A stretch of 64,000 nucleotides of DNA from Streptomyces sp. 2131.1 (GTDB lineage: Bacteria; Actinomycetota; Actinomycetes; Streptomycetales; Streptomycetaceae): contig NZ_FNSY01000001.1 of NCBI RefSeq assembly GCF_900105515.1, forward strand, positions 6,498,001 to 6,562,000, read 5' to 3'. Each line of letters starts with the position of its first letter. Position 1 is the first letter of the stretch. The position numbers and the translations under genes were made by a program. The notes beneath the pieces were generated by a model. That model did no database searches, was not told where the DNA came from, and saw only the letters and a program-made list of their open reading frames with translations. Shown here one piece after another: positions 50,681 through 59,050 of the stretch.

Positions 50681-52570
50681 TCAGCGGTCCTGGGAGAGCC
50701 GCAGGAGTTCCGCGAAGACCCCGCCCGCGTGGACGAGGTCGTCGTACCGGCCCTGTTCGGTGATCCGGCCGTGCTCCATCACGACGATGTGGTCGGCGAC
50801 CTTCGTGTTCTCCAGGCGGTGGGTGACCACGATGGTGATGCGGCCGGCGGCGATGGCCTTGATCCGCTCGAAGATCTGGTGCTCACCGCGCGGGTCCATC
50901 TGGGACGTCGGCTCGTCCAGGATCAGCAGCCCAGGACGCCGGTACAGGGCCCGGGAGCAGGCGATGCGCTGCCACTGGCCACCGGACAGCTCCGAACCGC
51001 CGAAGACCTCGCGGGACAACAGGGTGTCCAGGCCGGCGGGCAGGTCGTCGACGGCCTCGCGCAGACCGACCGCGTCGACCACCTCCCAGACCGGTGCGTC
51101 GTCGTGGCTGCGGGGCTGGCCCAGCGTGATGTTCTCGCGTACCGGCATCGGCCATTGGGCGAAGATCTGCGGGACCAGCCCGGTCTGCGCCCACACTCCG
51201 GCGGGGTCCACCTCGGCCAGGTCGGTGCCGTTCCAGGTCACCTTGCCCTTGTCCGCCAGGTAGATGCCGGTGAGCAGCCGGGTGAGCGTGGACTTCCCCG
51301 AGCCGTTCGCGCCGACGATCGCGAGGATCTGCCCGCGCTCCAGCGTGAGGGACACACCGTCGACAGCCGGCTTGTCCTTGCCCGGGTACTGGTAGACGAC
51401 CTCGTCGAGCCGGATCCGCTCGACGGCGTCGCAGGGAGTGGCAGGTCCCCGCTTCGGCGTGCGGGCCGCGGCGTCGTCGAGGAACGCCTGCATGTCGCCC
51501 AGGTAGAGGCTCGTGTGGAAGACCGCGGCGCCGTTGACGACGACCTGCGAGAGCGCGGCGAGCGTGGTCTGAACGGCGATGACGGCCGTGGCCGCGACCG
51601 ACAGGGCGATCCGGCCCGAGACCGCGAGCCACGCCAGGACCGACCAGGTCGCCACGAGGAACACCCCGCCGGCCAGCGCGGAGAGCGCCGCGATCCGCAG
51701 TGTGCGCGGCGCGGCGGCCAGGGTCCGGCGGTCGCACCGGTCGGACAGGGCCCGGTACCAGTGGACGAGGTACCCGGTCATGGAGTTGGCGCGGACCTCG
51801 TCGCCGTACTTCGGCGTGGTCGCCCACCAGCGCGTCATCCCGCGCACATTGCGGTCGGCGATGTTGGCGTAGTGGATCTCGTAGTCGACGCGGGCGGTCA
51901 GGACCGCGCCGAAACCGGCGGGCAGTACGGCGAGCAGGAGCAGCGGCAGCATCAGCGGGTTCAGCACCGACAGCACCCCGCCGGCGGTGACCATACGGAT
52001 CAGCGCGGACAGGAACCGCTGGGCGTCGCTGACCATCACCTGGGTGCGGATCACCCCCATCTCGGCGGCCTCGTGCCGGTCGGAGAACCCCTCTTCCGCG
52101 TACGCGGACGCCTCCACCCGGCAGACCGCCTCGACCAGCGCGCTGTCCGTCTCCGTCATCAGCCGGGGCGTGATCCTGCGTTCCGCGTACATGGCGACCG
52201 CCGTCGAGCCCCGGCCCAGCGCGGCGGCGAGCGCGACCACCAGCAGGGCCGGCAGGGCGCCGTGCAGCCGGTCGGCGGCCGGACCGGCGCCCAGGACGGG
52301 CTTCATGGCGTGGGCGGTCGAGGCGAGCAGTACGGCGGCCGAGACGCCCGTGACGGCCTGGCAGCCGAGGAGCAGCTGGACGGCGAACCGGTCGGTCCGC
52401 CACGACAGCCGCGCGATGCGGCCCAGGACGGCCGGGATCTGCCCGCACATCCTGCGGAACGACACCTCGGCGAGCGGATTGACGGAGTACTGCCCGCTGT
52501 AGGTGATCTCCGCCGGGGGCGGGGGAGGGGGCGCGGTGGACTGCGGTGCGTGCGTGGCGGCTGAGGTCAA
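50681..52570 (-). CDS. ABC transporter, fused permease-ATPase half-transporter
   Basis: 629 residues. The TTG at 52570 is chosen because AGGAGGA lies 7 nt before it. The first ~350 residues hold six hydrophobic segments (LLLGCQAVTGVSAAVLLAST and so on). The NBD follows with Walker A IVGANGSGKSTLTRLL, Q-loop LVPQIFAQWPMPVRENI, signature SELSGGQWQRIACSRAL and Walker B LLILDEPTSQMDP. This sequence type resembles exporters found with lanthipeptide and NRPS clusters. It works as a dimer to export a peptide-like substrate. It lies at the end of the NRPS cluster on the opposite strand and may be a second exporter or belong to neighbouring DNA. Confidence 0.88.
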   Translation of the reverse strand: MTSAATHAPQSTAPPPPPPAEITYSGQYSVNPLAEVSFRRMCGQIPAVLGRIARLSWRTDRFAVQLLLGCQAVTGVSAAVLLASTAHAMKPVLGAGPAADRLHGALPALLVVALAAALGRGSTAVAMYAERRITPRLMTETDSALVEAVCRVEASAYAEEGFSDRHEAAEMGVIRTQVMVSDAQRFLSALIRMVTAGGVLSVLNPLMLPLLLLAVLPAGFGAVLTARVDYEIHYANIADRNVRGMTRWWATTPKYGDEVRANSMTGYLVHWYRALSDRCDRRTLAAAPRTLRIAALSALAGGVFLVATWSVLAWLAVSGRIALSVAATAVIAVQTTLAALSQVVVNGAAVFHTSLYLGDMQAFLDDAAARTPKRGPATPCDAVERIRLDEVVYQYPGKDKPAVDGVSLTLERGQILAIVGANGSGKSTLTRLLTGIYLADKGKVTWNGTDLAEVDPAGVWAQTGLVPQIFAQWPMPVRENITLGQPRSHDDAPVWEVVDAVGLREAVDDLPAGLDTLLSREVFGGSELSGGQWQRIACSRALYRRPGLLILDEPTSQMDPRGEHQIFERIKAIAAGRITIVVTHRLENTKVADHIVVMEHGRITEQGRYDDLVHAGGVFAELLRLSQDR

Positions 52571-52632
52571 CGTGGTCCTCCTGAGGTGGGTCCGACGTGG
52601 ATGTGAAGCTCAACGACCGCGCGGATATATCG

Positions 52633-52644
52633 AACACATGTGTT
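52633..52644. promoter_or_regulatory. 12-bp perfect palindrome between divergent ABC and acyl-CoA dehydrogenase genes
   Basis: AACACATGTGTT, in the wider near-palindrome CGAACACATGTGTTTCG, lies 62 bp upstream of the ABC transporter start. It is AT-rich relative to its surroundings and could be an operator or overlap a promoter for the leftward gene. It is 164 bp from the rightward gene. Confidence 0.4.
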
Positions 52645-52808
52645 TCGGTCGGCCTCGGAAGCCCGGGGTTGAGCGGGCGGAGGCGCGTGGGGCATGCACG
52701 GACCCGGACCCCGCAACAGGTCGGGGAGGAGCGCGGTTGGCCGAATCGCCGAGGGCGGCCCCCGCACGGCCGTAGCGTGAGCGTCCCCGTCCGGGGTAGC
52801 GAAGGGGC

Positions 52809-54767
52809 ATGGCCACTGAGAACACAGCCGCCACCGGCGGTTACGTACAGCCCGAGGTCGACGTGCGGGCGCTGACCGAGGTGCTCGACGGCGACTACGC
52901 GGACATCCGCGACCTCGTCCGGACCAATCTGGTGGCGTACGCCTCCGTGCTGGAGGAGGCCGAGGAGCTCGGCTTCGACGCGTTCCGCGAACGGGTGCGG
53001 GAGATCGTGGTCGAGATGGCCGCGACCGGGCAGACCGGGATGGGGTTCCCGCGGGAGTACGGCGGGGGCGGGGACGTCGGGGCGTCCATCGCCGCGTTCG
53101 AGACGCTGGCCTACGGTGACCTGTCGGTGCTGGTGAAGGTGGGGGTGCAGTTCGGGCTCTTCGGCGGCGCGATCCTCCAGCTGGGCACCGAACGCCACCA
53201 CGAGGCGTATCTGCCGGACCTGATCGCCGGGCGCCTGATGGGCTGCTTCGCGATGACCGAGACCGGGCACGGCTCCGACGTGCAGTCGCTCGGGACGGTC
53301 GCGACGTACGACCCCGGCACCCGGGAGTTCGTCCTCACCACCCCCGGCGACGAGGCGTGCAAGGACTACATCGGCAACGCGGCCCGCCATGCCGAACTCG
53401 CGGTCGTCTTCGCCCAGCTGGAGGTGGCCGGGAAGGCCGAGGGCGTGCACGCGTTCGTCGTACCGGTCCGGCGGGACGGCGAGGTGGTGCCCGGCGTCCG
53501 GATCGAGGACGACGGCCGCAAGATGGGTCTCAACGGCGTGGACAACGGCCGCATCCGCTTCGACGGCGTACGCGTGCCGCGCGAGGCCCTGCTCAACCGG
53601 TTCGCCGACGTCACTGCCGACGGCGGCTACGAGAGCCCGATCGAGAACCCCGGGCGGCGCTTCTTCACCATGCTCGGCACACTCGTCCAGGGCCGCGTCA
53701 GCGTCGCCGGCGCCGGGATCGGAGCGGCCAAGGTGGCTCTCGCGATCGCCGTCAAGTACGCCGTGCGGCGGCGGCAGTTCGCGGCGGCCCCGGGTACGGA
53801 CGAGCAGCTGCTCCTCGACTACGGACTGCACCAGCGGCGGCTGCTGCCGCTCCTCGCCCGCACGTACGCGCTGCACTTCGCGCAGGACGTCGTACGCACA
53901 CAGCTGCACGACGTCTTCTCCGGCATCCGGGACGACGAACAGGCGCGGCGCCTGCTGGAGTCGCGGGCCGCCGGCACCAAGGCGCTCGCCACCTGGCACG
54001 CCACCCGGGTCGTCCAGGAGTGCCGCGAGGCGTGCGGCGGCGCCGGCTACCTCAGCGTCAACCGGTTCGCCGCGCTCAAGGCGGACAGCGACATCTTCAC
54101 CACGTTCGAGGGCGACAACCACGTCCTGCTGCAACTCGTCGCCAAGGGGCTGCTCACGCACTACGCGAGCGAGTTCGAGGACCTCGACCAGCTCGGCACC
54201 GTCCGCCATGTCGCCGGGATCGCCGTCGAGACCGTCATGGAGAAGACCTCGGTCCACAAGATGCTGGAACGGGTGCGGGACCTGCTGCCGGGCGGCGACG
54301 AGTGGGACCGCGAAGCCGGGCTGCTCGACTCGGAGTACCAGCTCGCCATGGTCCGCTTCCGCGAGGAGCACATGCTCGCCGGGGTGGCCCGCAGGCTCAA
54401 GCGCGGGATCGACGAGCACCGCGACCCGGGTGCCGTCTTCTCGTACGTGCAGGACCACGTCATCGCCCTCGCCCGCGCGCACGTCGAACGGCTGGTCCTG
54501 GAAGCGTTCGTCGAAAAGGTGCGCGCGCTGCCGGAGGGCGGCAACAAGGAGGCGCTCGGCCTGCTGTGCGACCTGTTCGCCCTGTCCACGATCGAGGGGG
54601 ACCGCGCCTGGTTCATGGAGCACGGCCGGCTGACGGTCCAGCGTTCCAAGGCGATCAGCCGCGAAGTGAACGACCTCTGCCGCAAGGTCCGTCCGCTGGC
54701 CGTAGATCTCGTCGACGCCTGGGGCATCCCGGACGAGATGCTGCGCGCCCCGGACCTGGTGGGCTGA
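52809..54767 (+). CDS. Acyl-CoA dehydrogenase/oxidase-family flavoprotein (652 aa)
   Basis: The ATG at 52809 follows GAAGGGG. The N-terminal helical and beta domains have GFPREYGGGGDVGASIAAFE, FAMTETGHGSDVQSLGTVAT and KMGLNGVDNGRIRFDGVRVP. The C-terminal helical domain carries the FAD-contacting REACGGAGYLSVNRFAALK and the catalytic-base region FTTFEGDNHVLLQLVAKGLL. At ~650 residues it is longer than a typical acyl-CoA dehydrogenase and has the extra C-terminal domain of acyl-CoA oxidases. The reaction is alpha,beta-dehydrogenation of an acyl-CoA. The gene is convergent with the methyltransferase gene, 6 bp apart, and is not clearly tied to either cluster. Confidence 0.88.
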   Translation: MATENTAATGGYVQPEVDVRALTEVLDGDYADIRDLVRTNLVAYASVLEEAEELGFDAFRERVREIVVEMAATGQTGMGFPREYGGGGDVGASIAAFETLAYGDLSVLVKVGVQFGLFGGAILQLGTERHHEAYLPDLIAGRLMGCFAMTETGHGSDVQSLGTVATYDPGTREFVLTTPGDEACKDYIGNAARHAELAVVFAQLEVAGKAEGVHAFVVPVRRDGEVVPGVRIEDDGRKMGLNGVDNGRIRFDGVRVPREALLNRFADVTADGGYESPIENPGRRFFTMLGTLVQGRVSVAGAGIGAAKVALAIAVKYAVRRRQFAAAPGTDEQLLLDYGLHQRRLLPLLARTYALHFAQDVVRTQLHDVFSGIRDDEQARRLLESRAAGTKALATWHATRVVQECREACGGAGYLSVNRFAALKADSDIFTTFEGDNHVLLQLVAKGLLTHYASEFEDLDQLGTVRHVAGIAVETVMEKTSVHKMLERVRDLLPGGDEWDREAGLLDSEYQLAMVRFREEHMLAGVARRLKRGIDEHRDPGAVFSYVQDHVIALARAHVERLVLEAFVEKVRALPEGGNKEALGLLCDLFALSTIEGDRAWFMEHGRLTVQRSKAISREVNDLCRKVRPLAVDLVDAWGIPDEMLRAPDLVG

Positions 54768-54773
54768 GCCGCG

Positions 54774-55595
54774 TCAGGCGGCCCCGGCGCGCACGGCCGA
54801 GGTCGCCAGGGTGGTGTACCGCATCGTGAAGCCGCCGCCGAGGGCGTCGACGGCGTTGCCGACCGCGGACAGGACGGCGGTCAGCGGGCCGGCACCGAGG
54901 CGGGTGAGGCCCCCGGTGGTCGGGAGCAGGTTCAGCCACTCGTCCCGGGTGTAGGGCCGCTCCCAGTCGAACTGCCACTGCTCCGGCTCGTGGAACCGCC
55001 CGGTCGCGCGCACCTGGTCGGCGGTCTTCGCGTAGCCCGCCCGGTACGCGTCCAGCGGGCGCCGCGCCGGCTGACCGTTGAACGGCGAGTCGGGCGCCGC
55101 CCGGCGGAGGGCCGCCGCGAACGCCTCGGCCACCTCGGCGGGCGGTTCGAAGACGTGGCCGAAGACGGCCAGGCGCCCGCCGGGACGCAGCACTCGGGCC
55201 GCCTTGGCGGCGCCGACGGCCGGGTCCACCCAGTGCCACGACTGGGCGGCGGTCACTGCGTCGAAGGTGCGGCCGGCCGCGTCCCACTCCTCGAAGGACG
55301 CCACCTCGACCGGCAGGCCGCGGGTCCGTGCGAGGCCGGCCATCCGGGCGTCCGGCTCCACACCGAGCACAGTGCAGCCCGCCTCCTGGAACTGGCGGGC
55401 GGCGATGCCGGTCCCGCAGCCGACGTCGAGCACGTCGGTCCCGGGGCTCCCGGCGACGATCCGGGCCACCAGGCCGGCGGGGTAGGAGGGGCGGGCCTCG
55501 TCGTAGCGCCGCGCGTCCGCACCGAAGGACTCGGCCGTTCGGCGGGCGCGATGGGGCTCGGGCGGTCGGGGCTGCTCCGGCGGTAGAGTGGGCAT
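54774..55595 (-). CDS. Class I SAM-dependent methyltransferase
   Basis: 273 residues from the ATG at 55595. The SAM-binding motif I is TDVLDVGCGTGIAARQFQEA, followed by an acidic strand end (LGVEPDARMAGLARTRGLPV) and AAQSWHWVDPAVGAAKAARV, then LRPGGRLAVFGH. This is the Methyltransf_11 type that acts on small molecules. It is divergent from the TetR gene with a palindrome between them, so the TetR protein probably controls it. The substrate is unknown. Confidence 0.88.
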   Translation of the reverse strand: MPTLPPEQPRPPEPHRARRTAESFGADARRYDEARPSYPAGLVARIVAGSPGTDVLDVGCGTGIAARQFQEAGCTVLGVEPDARMAGLARTRGLPVEVASFEEWDAAGRTFDAVTAAQSWHWVDPAVGAAKAARVLRPGGRLAVFGHVFEPPAEVAEAFAAALRRAAPDSPFNGQPARRPLDAYRAGYAKTADQVRATGRFHEPEQWQFDWERPYTRDEWLNLLPTTGGLTRLGAGPLTAVLSAVGNAVDALGGGFTMRYTTLATSAVRAGAA

Positions 55596-55607
55596 GCGTT
55601 CACCTTA

Positions 55608-55623
55608 GTGGGCAAGCGCCCAC
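55608..55623. promoter_or_regulatory. TetR-type operator between methyltransferase and regulator
   Basis: GTGGGC-AAGC-GCCCAC is a perfect 6-4-6 inverted repeat centred in the 49-bp gap between the divergent methyltransferase (start 55595) and TetR gene (start 55645). It would block both promoters when bound. Confidence 0.7.
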
Positions 55624-55644
55624 AAGCCAAGAGAGGACGGAACA

Positions 55645-56241
55645 GTGCCGACCGGAGTGCATCTGCGCGACCCCAGGCAGCACCTGTTCGACGCCGCCGA
55701 GCGGGTACTGTTGCGGGACGGTGCGAACGGGCTGACCAGCAGGGCCGTGACCGACGAGGCCGCCTGCGCCAAGGGCGTCCTGCACCGGCACTTCGCCGAT
55801 TTCGACGCCTTCCTCGTCGAGCTGGTGCTCGACCGGGCCGCGCGGATCGAGGCGCAGGCACGGGAGTTGCGCGAGAGCGCAGGCACCGGGACCGTGGCCG
55901 GGAACCTCGCGGACGCGCTGGCGACCCTGTTCGGTCCGGTTCCGGTGGCTATCATTCCGCTCATCACGTTCCGGGACGAGCTGCGTGCGCGGCTGCGGCA
56001 GGCCGCACCCGGCGGCGGCATCGCCGTGCTCGCCCAGATCACGGCGGCGGTCTCCGGCTACCTGACCGAGGAGCGCGCGTTGGGCCGCGTCGCGGCCGGC
56101 GCCGACATCGACTCGCTCACGCTCTCCCTCGTCGGGGGTGGGCACCTGCTGTTCGCGGACAGGGAGCCGGGCCCGCCGGACGCGGTGGCGGTCGGCAGGT
56201 TGGTGACCTCGGCGCTCGCCGACGTCGTACAGGGGCCCTGA
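55645..56241 (+). CDS. TetR-family transcriptional regulator
   Basis: 198 residues from the GTG at 55645, with GAGAGGACGG as ribosome-binding site. The N-terminal HTH reads HLFDAAERVLLRDGANGLTS, RAVTDEAACAKGVLHRHFAD, the usual TetR DNA-binding unit. The C-terminal ~130 residues are the ligand-binding helical part (TGTVAGNLADALATLFGPVP). It is probably a local repressor of itself and the divergent methyltransferase through the palindrome at 55608. The ligand is unknown. A PlsC-type gene follows 59 bp downstream. Confidence 0.88.
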   Translation: MPTGVHLRDPRQHLFDAAERVLLRDGANGLTSRAVTDEAACAKGVLHRHFADFDAFLVELVLDRAARIEAQARELRESAGTGTVAGNLADALATLFGPVPVAIIPLITFRDELRARLRQAAPGGGIAVLAQITAAVSGYLTEERALGRVAAGADIDSLTLSLVGGGHLLFADREPGPPDAVAVGRLVTSALADVVQGP

Positions 56242-56300
56242 CCGGGGCGCCACCCGTCCGGATACATACGGCGGATGAGTACGAGCGCTCAGCCGTACGG

Positions 56301-57014
56301 GTGTCCCGGCGGCAACGATGGGGGTTCGTCCCGAGGGAACCGGAGAACCCCGTGCTCAGCCGCCTTGCCGGTCAACTTGTCCCCGCTGTAGGACGGTTGA
56401 CGCTCACCACCGACGGCGGCGCCGGCCTGCCCCCGGCCGGGATCATCGCCGCGAACCACACGTCGCTCGCGGACCCCGCGATCGTCCTGGCGGCGCTCCT
56501 CCGCCTCGGCGCCCGCCCCGTCGTCATGGCGACGGCGGGCCTCTGGAGCGTGCCCCTGCTCGGCCGCGCGCTCGCGCGGGAGGGCCACATCCCCGTGCGC
56601 CGCGGCGACCCCCGCGCGGCCCGGTCGGTCGACCTGGCCGAGGAGGCGCTGGAGCGGGGCCGGCACATCCTGATCTATGCCGAGGGCGGCCTGCCCCGGC
56701 GCACGGACCCGGCCGAGGCCGAGCCGGGCGCGTTCCGGCGCGGCCTGGCGGGGCTCGCGCACCGCACCGGCGCGCCGGTGATTCCGGTGGGCCAGGCCGG
56801 GGCGCGCCGCGTCACCTCCGGCTCGGCCGTCAAGCAGCTCGCGGGCCTGGCCACCGCTCCGGTGCGGCGGCCCCGCCTGCACGTCCACGTCGGGCCGCCG
56901 CTGTGCCTCGACGGCGAGGGGGCGGCGGCCACCGAGCAGGCCCGGCTCGCCGTCACGGCCGCCTGGCGGACCGCGGTCGCCCGGCTGGGCGAACCGGCCG
57001 GCCCGGCGGTCTGA
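56301..57014 (+). CDS. PlsC-type 1-acylglycerol-3-phosphate acyltransferase family protein
   Basis: About 237 residues from the GTG at 56301 (VSRRQRWGFVPREPENPVLS). The in-frame GTG at 56352 is an alternative and neither has a strong ribosome-binding site. The acyltransferase motifs are IIAANHTSLADPAIVLAALL (Hx4D), GHIPVRRGDPRAARSVDLAE, and IYAEGGLPRRTD (EGxxR-like), then GAPVIPVGQAGARRV. The family moves an acyl chain onto a glycerophosphate or similar acceptor at the membrane. The gene follows TetR on the same strand and is convergent with dhbC. Confidence 0.82.
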   Translation: MSRRQRWGFVPREPENPVLSRLAGQLVPAVGRLTLTTDGGAGLPPAGIIAANHTSLADPAIVLAALLRLGARPVVMATAGLWSVPLLGRALAREGHIPVRRGDPRAARSVDLAEEALERGRHILIYAEGGLPRRTDPAEAEPGAFRRGLAGLAHRTGAPVIPVGQAGARRVTSGSAVKQLAGLATAPVRRPRLHVHVGPPLCLDGEGAAATEQARLAVTAAWRTAVARLGEPAGPAV

Positions 57015-57032
57015 GGCCGGGCTGCCGGACGC

Positions 57033-58229
57033 TCACAGCTCGGCGCCCACCGCGCTCAGGAAGGTGCGGAACTTCGCGGCGGTCTCGGCGGTTTCCGCCT
57101 CGGGTTCGGAAGCGGCGACGACGCCCGCGCCGGCGTAGAGCCGGAGCATGCGCTCCTCGGCCTCGGCGCAGCGGATCGTGACGACCCACTCGCCGTCCCC
57201 CTCCGCGTCGCCCCAGCCGACCATGCCCGTGAAGTAGCCGCGGTCGAACGGCTCGGTCTCCGTCAGCACCTGCCGGGCCGTGGCCGTCGGCGTACCGCAC
57301 ACCGCGGGCGTGGGGTGCAGGGCGCAGGCCAGGGTGAGGGCCGAGGTGTCCGGGTCGGTGAGTGTGCCCGTGACCGTCGTGGAGAGGTGCCACATGGTGG
57401 CGGTGCGGATCAGGGTCGGCCGGGGCGGGACGGTCATCCCGGAGCAGTGCGGAGCGAGGGCCTGGTGGACGGCGTCCACGACGACGGCGTGCTCGTGGAG
57501 GTCCTTCGCCGACTCCAGGAGCGCCGCGGCCCGGCGCACGTCCTCGGCGAGGTCGTCGCTGCGCGGGGAGGAGCCGGCGAGGGGGTTGGCGACCACCTGG
57601 CGGCCCCGGCGGGAGACGAGGAGCTCCGGGCTGGCGCCGATCAGGGTGCGGCCGGGTCCGGTCGGGAGCGCGAAGGTGTAGCCGGTCGGGTCGCGGCGGG
57701 CCAGGCGCTGGAGCATGGCGGGCACGTCCAGCGGTGCGGGGGAGGTGAGTTCGAGGGTGCGGGAGAGGACCACCTTGCTGAACTCGCCGCGCCACATGCG
57801 CTCCACGGCCGAGGCGACGCCCGCGGCGTAGACCTCCGGCTCGGGTACCGGGCGGATGTGCCAGCCGGGCGAGTCCACCCCCCTGGAGGGCAGCGCGACG
57901 AGCGGGTCGGACGAGAGGGGCGGGGCGACGCGCAGCGCCGCGGGCACGCTGAGGGCGGCCGGCGCGGTGTGGTCGAACGGGATCGCGCCGATCACCACCG
58001 GTGCCTCCTGGCCGGCGTCGGCGGCCTCGGCCAGCGCGAGCGACACCCGCTGGTCCACCGGCCGGGCGCCGTGCGGCACTTGGCGCGCGGGGCCGTGGGC
58101 CAGCAGGGTGCGCCGGGGGGTGGCGAGGAAGCGTGCGCCGGGCGTGAAGTCGTCCAGGAGGGAGGTTGCCGCCCCGGTGGCCGGGTGGGCCGCGGATATG
58201 TGCGTGGCGACTCGGGATGCCGTCGACAC
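57033..58229 (-). CDS. dhbC: Isochorismate synthase
   Basis: 398 residues from the GTG at 58229. The chorismate-binding domain is clear: GEFSKVVLSRTLELTSPAPL, LIGASPELLVSRRGRQVVAN, PLAGSSPRSDDLAEDVRRAA, then HPTPAVCGTPTATARQVL and YFTGMVGWGDAEGDGEWVVT. It matches the EntC/DhbC type. It isomerises chorismate to isochorismate, the first step to 2,3-dihydroxybenzoate for catechol siderophores. An iron box lies 123 bp upstream. It points away from the rest of the siderophore genes. The 2,3-DHB synthase and dehydrogenase and the aryl-AMP ligase are not in the window and should lie to the right. Confidence 0.9.
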   Translation of the reverse strand: MSTASRVATHISAAHPATGAATSLLDDFTPGARFLATPRRTLLAHGPARQVPHGARPVDQRVSLALAEAADAGQEAPVVIGAIPFDHTAPAALSVPAALRVAPPLSSDPLVALPSRGVDSPGWHIRPVPEPEVYAAGVASAVERMWRGEFSKVVLSRTLELTSPAPLDVPAMLQRLARRDPTGYTFALPTGPGRTLIGASPELLVSRRGRQVVANPLAGSSPRSDDLAEDVRRAAALLESAKDLHEHAVVVDAVHQALAPHCSGMTVPPRPTLIRTATMWHLSTTVTGTLTDPDTSALTLACALHPTPAVCGTPTATARQVLTETEPFDRGYFTGMVGWGDAEGDGEWVVTIRCAEAEERMLRLYAGAGVVAASEPEAETAETAAKFRTFLSAVGAEL

Positions 58230-58351
58230 GGGGACTCCGTTCTGGCCCCGTCAGGGGGGGCCAGGGATGAGGATGCGGGTAGGAGCTGCGCCGGACCGGC
58301 GGGGCGGGACGCCTGCGGCGGGTCTTCACCCGGGACAGCACCTACGGTAGG

Positions 58352-58370
58352 TTAGGTGAGGGTAACCTAA
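58352..58370. promoter_or_regulatory. Iron box (IdeR/DmdR-type) for dhbC
   Basis: TTAGGTGAGGGTAACCTAA is a 19-bp near-palindrome matching the actinobacterial iron box TTAGGTTAGGCTAACCTAA at most positions. It lies 123 bp before the dhbC start, where the Fe(II)-loaded repressor would shut off transcription when iron is plentiful. Confidence 0.85.
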
Positions 58371-58484
58371 GTTTACTTGTTCGTGCAGGAGGGGTGGCGG
58401 TGGCGCATCGTGTGGTCCGCATCCGAACTGCGCGTATCGGCGGCCCGATTGGCGGGCGGGGTGCCCGCGCCGCGCATGTCGATG

Positions 58485-58503
58485 TTAGGTTAGCCTTGCC
58501 TTG
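58485..58503. promoter_or_regulatory. Iron box (IdeR/DmdR-type) for the aryl-carrier operon
   Basis: TTAGGTTAGCCTTGCCTTG has a perfect left half (TTAGGTTAG) and a weaker right half. It lies about 307 bp upstream of the carrier-protein gene, so the rightward transcript would have a long 5' leader. Confidence 0.75.
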
Positions 58504-58693
58504 GTGCTAGGGGGGCTGCGTGGGGGCGTGCACTGTGGGGGAGGCCGGTCCGCTCGGTAGTGGGGGTCCGTGGCGCGCGTCCCCCGGCTTTGGGTGTCGC
58601 GCGCAAGGCGGTAGGCGGTGTCCGTGATGCCCCGCCGCGCGCCGTCATGGCCGCCCGCCGGGCCGGCCGAGCCGTCGCCTCCTCTTCCTCCTT

Positions 58694-58726
58694 CGTGAAC
58701 AGCCCTTTCCCGGAGGGCTGTTCACG
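58694..58726 (+). promoter_or_regulatory. Strong 13-bp hairpin in the leader of the siderophore operon
   Basis: CGTGAACAGCCCT (58694-58706) pairs perfectly with AGGGCTGTTCACG (58714-58726) around a 7-nt loop. It lies between the iron box and the carrier gene, 84 bp before its ATG. There is no T-run. It could be a conditional terminator, an mRNA-stabilising leader, or the terminator of an upstream short transcript. The rest of 58371-58810 shows no supported gene; a frame from an ATG at 58645 through a Ser-rich stretch (VASSSSFVNSPF) overlaps the hairpin and is only a weak leader-peptide candidate. Confidence 0.6.
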
Positions 58727-58810
58727 TGCGCGCCCCGGCGCCCGGCCCCGTACGCACCGCAACTGCCGCTCCGACCCGCTGTCGGCGCCCACCCCCGAAG
58801 GAGAACTCCG

Positions 58811-59050
58811 ATGAGTCAGACCTTGTCGCCCGACCGTGTCAGGGCCGACATCGCCGAACTGCTGGGCTGCGAGCCCGGCGAGATCGCCCCCGACGAAAAC
58901 CTGGTCGACCTCGGTCTCGACTCGATGCGGATCATGGTCCTGGTCGAGCGCTGGCGTGCGGCGGGGGCGACCTCGCTGGAGTTCCCCGACCTGTTCGAAC
59001 AGCCCGAACTCGGCCACTGGCAGGCCCTGCTGGCGGGTGAGTCCGCATGA
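58811..59050 (+). CDS. Stand-alone aryl/acyl carrier protein
   Basis: 79 residues; the ATG at 58811 follows GAAGGAGAA. The phosphopantetheine site is DLGLDSMRIMVLVERW, preceded by LLGCEPGEIAPDENLV. The sequence after the Ser (RIMVL) resembles the ArCP of EntB/DhbB, which carries 2,3-dihydroxybenzoate, but here the isochorismatase domain is absent. It probably accepts DHB from an aryl-AMP ligase encoded beyond the window. It overlaps the siderophore-interacting protein gene by 4 bp. Confidence 0.88.
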   Translation: MSQTLSPDRVRADIAELLGCEPGEIAPDENLVDLGLDSMRIMVLVERWRAAGATSLEFPDLFEQPELGHWQALLAGESA

